64,000 nucleotides of DNA. It comes from Gammaproteobacteria bacterium. GTDB lineage: Bacteria; Pseudomonadota; Gammaproteobacteria; Competibacterales; Competibacteraceae. Below are positions 51,101 through 58,102 of the stretch, in pieces (within the stretch, counting starts at the first letter, position 1; every line of letters starts with the position of its first letter). Where the stretch lies: assembly GCA_024235095.1 (NCBI GenBank), contig JACKNC010000001.1:620001-684000 (forward strand), read 5' to 3'. Below the pieces are notes generated by a model, which saw nothing but the letters and a program-made list of their open reading frames with translations, was not told the DNA's origin and ran no database searches. The position numbers were made by a program, and so were the translations under genes.

Positions 51101-52662
51101 CTACCTTCAACCATGCCACTGCCATTGCCGGCAGTATTCAGCGTCAGCGGGTAGGTTACAGTCTCTGTGCGGCTGAATTGGGCCGTGCAGGTTAAAGCGT
51201 GATCCGGCATGATGAAGGGATCGTCATTGCAGCGTAGGGGACTCCAGCCGTCAAAGCGACTGCCCGCGTCCGGGGCTGCGGCCAGGATCACGGTTTCGCC
51301 TTTGGCATACGCACCGTTACCGCTAACCGTCCCGCCGCCGTCGCCACTCTTCTCCAGCGTGAGCGGACAGGTCGTCGACGGTGCGGTTTTAATATTGAGT
51401 TCGCCGATCCCGCAGGCGCCTTTAACCGCTGTGGGCGTCGGATTATCGTTTGCCGTTCCGTCGCCTAGTTGACCACTTTGGTTGCCGCCCCAGGCCCAGA
51501 CCGTCCCATCGCGTTTGGTCACTAATGTGTGCGTTTCACCCGCACTGATGGTCTCAACATCATCGATATCGATAACCAGAGGCGTACAGGTGGGGTTTGA
51601 GGCGCCGTCCCCCACCTGACCGTGCTGATTGTCGCCCCAGGTTGCGATCAAGCCTCCAGCCATCAGGGCAACCCCATGCGCGCCGCCGCCTGCTAACCCC
51701 TGAAGTTCACCCAGGTTACTTAGATTCATGAGTTGCATGGGCGTAGTCTGCTGTTCCGGAGCCGCTTCACCCAACTGGCATTTCGCGTTATTGCCCCAAC
51801 CCCACACCGTTCCATCACGGCGTTGAACCATGGTATATGCTGTGCCAGTGGCGGCGGGTGTGCTGGCGTAACCTCCCGCCACAATGGTTTTTACCTCCGT
51901 CAAACCAGGAGCTTTCTGCGCCGTGGCCGAACCGAGCGTGTTGCCTGTCCCCAGTTGTCCGTATTCATTGTCGCCCCACGCCCACACCGTGCCATCGCTT
52001 TTCAGCGCTACGCTATGCACTTCGCTGGCCGCCACCGCGATCACGCCAGTTAACAGCGGAAACGTCGGCGGACTTGTGTCCGTGCCGGGGACTTCGATCA
52101 CCACCGGCGTCGGCGTTAATGCGCCGTCTGAACTGTTGTTGCCCAATTGGCGATACTGGTTATTGCCCCAGGCCCAAACCTCACCCGTGCGAGTGACCGC
52201 CAGGCTGTGATATTTGCCAGCGGCGACGGCGATTACATCTCTTAAACCGGGAACTTGGGCGGGTGTGGATCGATCCTGGGTCGTGCCATCGCCTAACTGG
52301 CCATGTCCATTCTGGCCCCAAGTCCACACCGTGCCATCGTCGCGCAGGGCGACGCTGTGCCACTCGCCGCTCGCCACCTGAATCCAGGCCGGAGCGGTCG
52401 TCTCCGCCGATGCGCTCGTCCCGTCGGGCGACCACAAAAAGGGGTATGGCCGACTCTTGCCCTTGGTATCCGTACCGACTTGACCGGCTTGATTCGCGCC
52501 CCAGGCATAGCCGTAAGGGCTGTCCATCCCAATCGCCAGGGAATTTTGACCGCTGCCGGCCAGACCGGCGGCTCCTGCCCCAACCGGGCCGCACAGACCT
52601 AACACTCCCAGCCATAACCAAAGAACCTGTAGCGACAGTACTTCACGCAGTGTTCGATTCAT
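48154..52662 (-). CDS. giant secreted RCC1-InlB-DUF4214-RCC1 protein (paralog A)
   Basis: 1502 residues from the ATG at 52662 (GGGAGGA 8 bp upstream). Order: signal peptide (LWLWLGVLGLCGPVGAGAAG); RCC1-like propeller, about 35-430 (VWAWGDNEYGQLGTGNT units); three InlB-type repeats, about 430-640; two DUF4214 units, about 650-900 (YYESILGRVPEPSGQAHWED, LYNAFLRRGADLNGFTYWLN); then some eight shorter units, an InlB repeat, and about eight more to the end. The short units read FTQVSAGxxHTCGVKxDGxV then CWGxNxxGQxxPPAG, and each has two Cys that probably bridge. No anchor or sorting signal is visible. Probably an exported matrix or binding protein. Confidence 0.82.
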   Translation of the reverse strand: MNRTLREVLSLQVLWLWLGVLGLCGPVGAGAAGLAGSGQNSLAIGMDSPYGYAWGANQAGQVGTDTKGKSRPYPFLWSPDGTSASAETTAPAWIQVASGEWHSVALRDDGTVWTWGQNGHGQLGDGTTQDRSTPAQVPGLRDVIAVAAGKYHSLAVTRTGEVWAWGNNQYRQLGNNSSDGALTPTPVVIEVPGTDTSPPTFPLLTGVIAVAASEVHSVALKSDGTVWAWGDNEYGQLGTGNTLGSATAQKAPGLTEVKTIVAGGYASTPAATGTAYTMVQRRDGTVWGWGNNAKCQLGEAAPEQQTTPMQLMNLSNLGELQGLAGGGAHGVALMAGGLIATWGDNQHGQVGDGASNPTCTPLVIDIDDVETISAGETHTLVTKRDGTVWAWGGNQSGQLGDGTANDNPTPTAVKGACGIGELNIKTAPSTTCPLTLEKSGDGGGTVSGNGAYAKGETVILAAAPDAGSRFDGWSPLRCNDDPFIMPDHALTCTAQFSRTETVTYPLTLNTAGNGSGMVEGSGNYAAGEPVVLTAEPDTGSTLAVWGPNPCAEQFNMPANPLTCTATFEPLPILPLTVLADGNGVVSGGGQYQAGETVTLTAVPQSEETYFAGWSPAPCTAVFTMPSQSLVCTAFFARNTPPDDASAALIQHYYESILGRVPEPSGQAHWEDEVARLQNLGVDRPEVFRVMAAQFFTSDEYLNKNNADAQYVADLYHTFFQREPDQAGLTYWIGQLAAGLPRDIVLYEFLFSGEFTNYMRGQFGETASRAEALAIIDFYRGLLGRLPDDDGFRYWLEQFQTAQCQGTEAINAAAEAISRLFATSPEYHNRARTNSEYLQDLYNAFLRRGADLNGFTYWLNRLDSGDLTREQARRAFVATAEFQGRVNQIIRQGCVNAVTTLIQVSAGGSHTCGVTGNGAVACWGIDDEGQASPPAGAFTQVSAGNSHTCGVRDSGAVACWGVNARGETMPPAGIFTQVSAGNGYTCGVKDGGTVECWGRNDQGQANPPVDATFAEISTGDDYACGLKIDGTITCWGDNEYGRATPPAGTFTQISASMWYACGVRSDGMIECWGDENYTQNIPSDPFTEVSAGNWHTCGLKRDGMIICWGSNGYGQATAPVGTFTQISAGSYHNCALKSDGMVACWGWNENGEATPAVFGDYYVPLEVVSTGSGSVTSQPAGIDCGVDCRKSYARPTEVTLTATAVDGSPFSHWSGACSGTAPTCTLTMSDAQTVEAVFGNTTGDSYLQVSAGNTHTCGVKSDNTVVCWGNNGNGQATPPAETFQQVSAGYLHTCGVKSDGSLACWGRNSYGEATPPANGVFIQVSAGDTHSCALKSDGALACWGGGIYHDTAPPEGIFTDVSVGYAHTCAVRQDGVLVCWGNDDYGQATVPHDLLFTQVSAGYWHNCGVKKDNTIECWGRSEEGQADPPAGTFSQAASGWDFSCGVKSDHTVACWGHNLDGQANRPAGIFKQVSTGGTHACGVKSDGTVVCWGNNSFGQSTPP

Positions 52663-52738
52663 TACCCTATCCTCCCTCAATTAAGTGTTCATCTTCTCCC
52701 TTTCGTAAAGGAGATCGAGGAGCTTTGAGACCGAAGCA
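52663..52738. other. gap with a weak REP-like palindrome
   Basis: 76 bp between giant A and the Rpn fragment, holding CTCCCTTTCGTAAAGGAG (about 52698-52715), a decayed relative of the CCCCTTT/AAAGGGG palindromes. Confidence 0.4.
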
Positions 52739-53446
52739 TCACGACAGTGGGGTGGGTGTTTCGACAAAAACCTCGGCGAGGCGGCCTGCCGTCAACACGC
52801 GTTCACCCCAGATCAGTAGGGTGTCATCATCCGCTGCCGCCAACCGCGCTTGTGTTGCTTCATCCAATGGTCCGAATTTCAAAGTTAATAGTCGTTGCAA
52901 TAACAACAATTCCCCCTCTTTAAGGCCCTCTTCTCGACCCTCTTCACGGCCCTCTTCACGGCCTTTTTTACGGCTCGCTTGTTCCCACTCCCGTGTCCAC
53001 TCTATTACCCGTTCCGCTAACATATTGCGTACCTCGCTCAGTTCCAATACGGTTGCAATGCGTACTTCCGGTACGCGGGCCGGCAGCAGCACATCGCGCA
53101 ACCAGACCGCAAACGCCCGACGCAAACTGGCTTGTTCCAGGGCCTGTAACCAGTCGATCAGGTGTTCCACGACCGCTTGTAATTCCTCCGGCCCCCGGCT
53201 GCTCTCCAGCTGGAACAGCGCCACCGCCAGATTGTGCAACGGCGCCAGTGTTTCGGGCGGGTAGCGGTTCTCTTCCAGCAGCAGGTACTGTAAACGCGGC
53301 TGATAGCGCTCCAGACCCGCTGGCGGCGGGACGATCAAGTCTGCGACCTCAGTCTTCGCCGTCCAGCGGAACTGGCCGTTATACAGCACCAAAGGCAATA
53401 CCGGCGGCAATAACCTCTCGTCGGTGAGCTGCTGTGTGCGGATCAA
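52739..53446 (-). pseudogene. 3' part of an Rpn-family nuclease gene with DUF4351 tail
   Basis: 235 codons from a TTG at 53446. The frame stays open a little further (RKIEWQNHLYQDLIRTQQL) up to a REP palindrome. The part seen is the second half of an Rpn/PDDEXK transposase-like nuclease (LLPPVLPLVLYNGQFRWTAK, ALFQLESSRGPEELQAVVEH), then a charged linker of GREE repeats and a DUF4351-like end (LLQRLLTLKFGPLDEATQAR). The N-terminal third with the catalytic acids is missing, so it is most likely dead. It lies between the two giant paralogs. Confidence 0.75.
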
Positions 53447-53514
53447 ATCCTGGTACAGGTGATTTTGCCATTCGATCTTCCTGTCCTCTCTCCTCTGTGA
53501 AGAATCTCCTCGTT

Positions 53515-53550
53515 CTCGCCCCCCTTTGAAAAAGGGGGGTTGGGTGGATT
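53515..53550. repeat. REP-like palindrome at the 3' end of the second giant gene
   Basis: CCCCCCTTTGAAAAAGGGGG with a GGTTGGGTGGATTA tail. Its last bases form the stop codon of giant B. It also marks the 5' truncation of the Rpn fragment. Confidence 0.75.
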
Positions 53551-56500
53551 ACGGCGGCGTGCTTTGACCGTACTCGTTATTACCCCAGCATACAATCGCG
53601 CCATCCGTCTTCAACCCGCAGGTGTGATACCAACCAGCACTGATATAGTTGAAGATCCCAGCAGGGCGGGCTGCCTGGCCATATTCATTATCCCCCCAAC
53701 AAGCGACTGTGCCGTCTTCCTTGATGCCACAGGTGTGAAGTCCACCGGCGCTGACCTGTATAAAAATTCCACCGGGCGGCGTCGCCTGGCCAAACCAATC
53801 ACCGCCCCAGCACTGCACCTCACCGTCGTTCTTCAAGCCACAGGTGTGCGTTTCGCCCACGCTGACTTGGGTAAAGATGCCGGCGGGAGGCGTCGCCCGG
53901 CCATCGTTATCCACGCCATTGCTGCCCCAACACACGATTGCGCCATCGCGCTTCACCCCGCAGGCATGTCCTCCTCCAACGCTGACTTGGGTAAAAGCTC
54001 TGACGGGCGGCGTCGCCTGGCCATAGTCGTTCCGTCCCCAACAGACCACCGCACCATCGCTTGTGACGCCGCAGGTGCTCCAGCCTCCGGCGTCAACTTG
54101 GGTAAAGACATCGGCGGGCGGCGTCGCCTGGCCATCGTCGTTCCATCCCCAACAGTCGATGGTTCCATCATGCTTCAGGCCACAATAGTGGCCAGCGCCC
54201 ACGCTAATTTGGGTGAAAGGCCCTGCTGGAGGAGCTTGCGTCCCCAAGTATCCCCAACAATCGAACGTTCCATCACTTTTTAAATGGCACGTTTGTGTCG
54301 CACCCGCAGAAATTTGCGGAGAAACGTTGATCGCGCTGATAAATACCGCTTCAGCCGACTGCGCATCGATCATGGTGACCTGGCAGGTCGGCGCAGCGCC
54401 CGAACAGGCGCCGTTCCAATGGCTGAATCGCAAGTCAGGCGCAGGGGTGGCCTCCAAAGTCACTACCGTACCGGATGGATAGTTTTCGCCACAATCCACT
54501 CCACACTCGATCCCGGCAGGATGGCTGACTACGACGCCAGCGCCTGCCGTTAGGACGACTTTGAGAAACATATAGGAAATACCGATAGGAGATGCGGTTC
54601 GACCATCTCTGTTATCTCCCCAGCAATCGATGGTGCCATCGGCCGTGAGGCCACAAGCATGCCGCCAGTTCGCAGTCACCTGAGTGAAAACCCCGGAAGA
54701 CGGCGGCATCGCCTGGCCAAACTCATTGTCACCCCAACACGCGATTGCGCCCTCTTGCTTCAGCCCACAGGTGTAAAAGCCGCCTACGCTAACTTGCGTG
54801 AAACGGCCGGCGGGGGGCGTGGTCGAGCCGTTGTAGTTCCACCCCCAGCATTCAACCGTGTGATCGCTCGTGACGCCACAGGTGTGAAGACCACCCGCGC
54901 TGACTTGCGTAAAGTGTCCGGCGGGCGGCGTCGTTTGGCCTTCAAGATCTCTGCCCCAACAGACCACCGCGCCATCCATTTTCAGCGCACAGGTGTGATA
55001 CCAGCCCGCGCTGACTTGAGTAAAAACGCCCACAGGGGCCTCCGCCTGGCCAACGATGTTGTCTTCAAAGTCGGTATTGGACCCCCAGCAAATAACCGAG
55101 CCATCGGTCTTCAAGCCACAGGTGTGATCCGAACCAGCGCTGATTTGGGTAAAGATGCCCGCAGGCGGCGTCGCTTGACCAAACCGGCTGGAACCCCAGC
55201 ATTCAATGACGCCATCGCGCTTTAGTCCGCAGGTGTGAGCATCACCCGCACTGACCTGAATGAAGGTCCCGGTAGGAGGCGTGGCTTTACCTTCAAGGTT
55301 CTGCCCCCAGCAAACCACTGCGCCATCGCGAGTCAGGCCACAGGTATGCAAACTTCCCGCACTGACTTCAGTGAAGGTGAGTTGAACACAGCCCTTCTCG
55401 ATGATCTGACCTACCCGTTCCTGAAACTCCGGCGCAGCAACAAAAAACTGCCGGATTTGCTCACGCGTCAGATCGCCGCTCTCTAGGCGGTTCAGCCAGT
55501 AGTTGAAGCCGTCCACCTCCGCGCCCCGGCGCAGGAAGGCGTTGTACAGGTCTTGCAAATACTCCTGGTTCGAGCGATGGCGGTTGAGGTATTCCGGGGT
55601 ATTGGCAAACTGGCTCGAAATCGCTTCAACCTCGGCGGTGAGCGCCGCTGCACCCTGGCATTGCGCTGTTTGAAACCGATCCTGCCAGTACCGGAATCCC
55701 TCTTCTTCCGGTAAGCGATCCAGCAAACCTCGATAGAAATCGACAATGGTCAACAGCTCAGGTCGGCTAGTGGCGGCACCCAGTTGCGTTTCCAGATACG
55801 TGGCGAACTCTGCCGAGAACAGGAAGTGATACAGCACGACCTCGCGAGGCAGACCCGCGGCGAGGGATTCGGTCCACGTCATCGTCTCATCCGCACTCGG
55901 CGCACGTCGCCAGAACGTCTGGAAGAGATCGGCGATATATTGCGCATCGCTGGTATGCCGGCCTCGATATTCTGTACCCGTGAACAACTGCCCAGTAATC
56001 AGCCGGAACACTTCCGCGCGATCCACGCCCAGTTGTTCCATTCGGGCGACTTCCTCAGTCCATTGAATTCGCTCCGCCGTTTCCGGGGCGCGATCCAGAA
56101 CGGTTTGGTAGGTCGCTCCGATCAAGGCGACGACCTGGGGATCTGGAGCCGTTATGAACGTCGCGGTACAGGTCAAGGGTTTGCTGGGCATGGTGAACAC
56201 CGCGGCACAGGGCGCGGGAGTCCAGCCAGCGAACTGCGATTCATCCGAGCGCGGCGTGGCCGTCAGCGTCACCGTCTCCCCCGCCTGGTATTGACCACGC
56301 CCGCTCACCGTGCCTTGACCGCCACCTTCCTGTAAAAGGGTCAATGGGACAATCAGTGCCGGCTTAAAGGTGGCGGTACAGGTCAAATCATAAGCTGGCA
56401 TGGTGAAATTCGCTGCGCACGGTACGGGACTCCAGCCGGTGAATTGGCGATTCGCATCCGGTTCCGCCGTGAGCGTGACGGTCTCTCCCGCCGTGTAATT

Positions 56501-58072
56501 GCCGCTACCCGTGATGACGTCTCCACCCTCCCCGGCTTTATTGAGGCTCAAGGCGTAGATTGCGGTTTCCATCCGAGTGAATTTGGCGGTGCAGGCCAAG
56601 GCTTCTGCGGGCATGGTGAAACTCGCCGCGCACGGTTCCGGCATCCAACCATCAAACCGACTGCCCGTGTCCGGCGTCGCCGTCAAGGTTACAGAAGCGC
56701 CCGCCGCATATTCGCCCTCACCCTCGACCGCGCCACGGCCTTCCCCAGCCGTGCTCAGGGTCAATGGACAACCGGCGGGCGGTGCGTTCTTGAGGTTCAG
56801 AGCGCCCACCCCGCACACGCCCTTGACCGGCGTCGGCGTCGGGTTGTCATTGGCCGTGCCATCGCCTAGCTGACCGTATTGATTGTTGCCCCACGCCAGA
56901 ACCGCGCCATCGCGCCGCGTGACCAGCGTGTGCGCTTCCCCGGCGCTGATCGTCTCGACGTCATTGACGTTAGTCACGATCGGCATACAGGCCGGGGTTG
57001 AGGAGCCATCTCCCAATTGCCCGTGTTGATTGTCGCCCCAAGCCACCACTCGCCCGTCAGTCAGTAGTGCCACACCATGAGCGCCGCCGCCCGCCAAGAC
57101 CTCAATTTCCCCCAAGGTCCTCGGATTCAAATCCGATAAGGGTTTAGGCGTCATTTGCGGCGCTGAAGTCCTCTCGCCCAATAATTGACATTTGGCATTA
57201 TTGCCCCAGCCCCACACCGTACCCTCGGCATCCCGCGCCAAGGTATAGGCGGCGCCGGTCGTCACCGAGGTACTGGCGTAGCCCCCCGCGACAATCGCCT
57301 TGATCCTAGTCAATTCCAGTACTTGCTGTGCGGTGGCCGAACCGAGGGTATTGCCTGTCCCCAGTTGTCCGTATTCGTTATCGCCCCACGCCCACACCGT
57401 GCCGTCGCTTTTCAGCGCTACGCTATGCACTTCGCTGGCCGCTACCGCGATCACGCCGGTTAACAGCGGAAACGTCGGCGGACTTGTGTCCGTGCCGGCG
57501 ACTTCGATCACCACCGGCGTCGGCGTTAATGCGCCGTCTGAACTGTTGTTGCCCAATTGGCGATACTGGTTATTGCCCCAGGCCCAAACCTCACCCGTGC
57601 GAGTGACCGCCAGGCTGTGATATTTGCCAGCGGCGACGGCGATTACATCTCTTAAACCGGGAACTTGGGCGGGTGTGGATCGATCCCGGGTCGTGCCATC
57701 GCCTAACTGGCCATGTCCATTCTGGCCCCAGGTCCACACTGTGCCATCGTCGCGCAGGGCGACGCTGTGCCACTCACCGCTCGCCACCTGAATCCAGGCC
57801 GGATTGGTTGCTTCTGCCGTAGCAACGGTCCCGCCGGGTGACCACAAAAAGGGGTATTTCCGACTCTTACCGCCAGTGTCTGCGCCGACTTGACCAGCCT
57901 GATTCGCGCCCCAGGCATAGCCGTAAGGGCTGTCAATTCCAATTGCCAGGGAATTTTGACCGCTGCCAGCCAAGCCGGCGGCCCCTGCCCAGGCTGTTAA
58001 TAAACATATAAAAATACCAAAGAGAATCAAAAAGGAAAGAGATAGATATCTTGCATAATAGGATTGGTGCAT
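53549..58072 (-). CDS. giant secreted RCC1-InlB-DUF4214-RCC1 protein (paralog B)
   Basis: 1507 residues from the ATG at 58072 (AGGAGGATAC upstream). Same order as paralog A: signal peptide (FLILFGIFICLLTAWAGAAG), RCC1-like propeller (about 35-440), three InlB-type repeats, two DUF4214 units (IVDFYRGLLDRLPEEEGFRY, LYNAFLRRGAEVDGFNYWLN), some nine Cys-paired RCC1-like units, one InlB repeat with SHWNGACSGAAPTCQVTMID, then about seven more units. It also ends STPP. A tract of some 450 bp in the propeller part is nearly identical in DNA to paralog A, while the Cys-paired part has diverged. Between the second unit set and the end no catalytic motif is visible. Confidence 0.82.
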   Translation of the reverse strand: MHQSYYARYLSLSFLILFGIFICLLTAWAGAAGLAGSGQNSLAIGIDSPYGYAWGANQAGQVGADTGGKSRKYPFLWSPGGTVATAEATNPAWIQVASGEWHSVALRDDGTVWTWGQNGHGQLGDGTTRDRSTPAQVPGLRDVIAVAAGKYHSLAVTRTGEVWAWGNNQYRQLGNNSSDGALTPTPVVIEVAGTDTSPPTFPLLTGVIAVAASEVHSVALKSDGTVWAWGDNEYGQLGTGNTLGSATAQQVLELTRIKAIVAGGYASTSVTTGAAYTLARDAEGTVWGWGNNAKCQLLGERTSAPQMTPKPLSDLNPRTLGEIEVLAGGGAHGVALLTDGRVVAWGDNQHGQLGDGSSTPACMPIVTNVNDVETISAGEAHTLVTRRDGAVLAWGNNQYGQLGDGTANDNPTPTPVKGVCGVGALNLKNAPPAGCPLTLSTAGEGRGAVEGEGEYAAGASVTLTATPDTGSRFDGWMPEPCAASFTMPAEALACTAKFTRMETAIYALSLNKAGEGGDVITGSGNYTAGETVTLTAEPDANRQFTGWSPVPCAANFTMPAYDLTCTATFKPALIVPLTLLQEGGGQGTVSGRGQYQAGETVTLTATPRSDESQFAGWTPAPCAAVFTMPSKPLTCTATFITAPDPQVVALIGATYQTVLDRAPETAERIQWTEEVARMEQLGVDRAEVFRLITGQLFTGTEYRGRHTSDAQYIADLFQTFWRRAPSADETMTWTESLAAGLPREVVLYHFLFSAEFATYLETQLGAATSRPELLTIVDFYRGLLDRLPEEEGFRYWQDRFQTAQCQGAAALTAEVEAISSQFANTPEYLNRHRSNQEYLQDLYNAFLRRGAEVDGFNYWLNRLESGDLTREQIRQFFVAAPEFQERVGQIIEKGCVQLTFTEVSAGSLHTCGLTRDGAVVCWGQNLEGKATPPTGTFIQVSAGDAHTCGLKRDGVIECWGSSRFGQATPPAGIFTQISAGSDHTCGLKTDGSVICWGSNTDFEDNIVGQAEAPVGVFTQVSAGWYHTCALKMDGAVVCWGRDLEGQTTPPAGHFTQVSAGGLHTCGVTSDHTVECWGWNYNGSTTPPAGRFTQVSVGGFYTCGLKQEGAIACWGDNEFGQAMPPSSGVFTQVTANWRHACGLTADGTIDCWGDNRDGRTASPIGISYMFLKVVLTAGAGVVVSHPAGIECGVDCGENYPSGTVVTLEATPAPDLRFSHWNGACSGAAPTCQVTMIDAQSAEAVFISAINVSPQISAGATQTCHLKSDGTFDCWGYLGTQAPPAGPFTQISVGAGHYCGLKHDGTIDCWGWNDDGQATPPADVFTQVDAGGWSTCGVTSDGAVVCWGRNDYGQATPPVRAFTQVSVGGGHACGVKRDGAIVCWGSNGVDNDGRATPPAGIFTQVSVGETHTCGLKNDGEVQCWGGDWFGQATPPGGIFIQVSAGGLHTCGIKEDGTVACWGDNEYGQAARPAGIFNYISAGWYHTCGLKTDGAIVCWGNNEYGQSTPP

Positions 58073-58102
58073 CGGAGTATCCTCCTGAGGGAAAATCCAT
58101 CA

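Noticed and set aside
52263..53264. 333-codon plus-strand ORF rich in PSSRPSSRP
   Set aside because: It is antisense to the start of giant A and to the Rpn fragment; the repeats mirror the GREE repeats of the latter.
48154..58072. Regularly spaced similar DNA units, looking at first like a repeat array such as CRISPR
   Set aside because: Units are about 110 bp, degenerate, in frame and protein coding (RCC1-like repeats); there are no short identical repeats with unique spacers and no cas genes.
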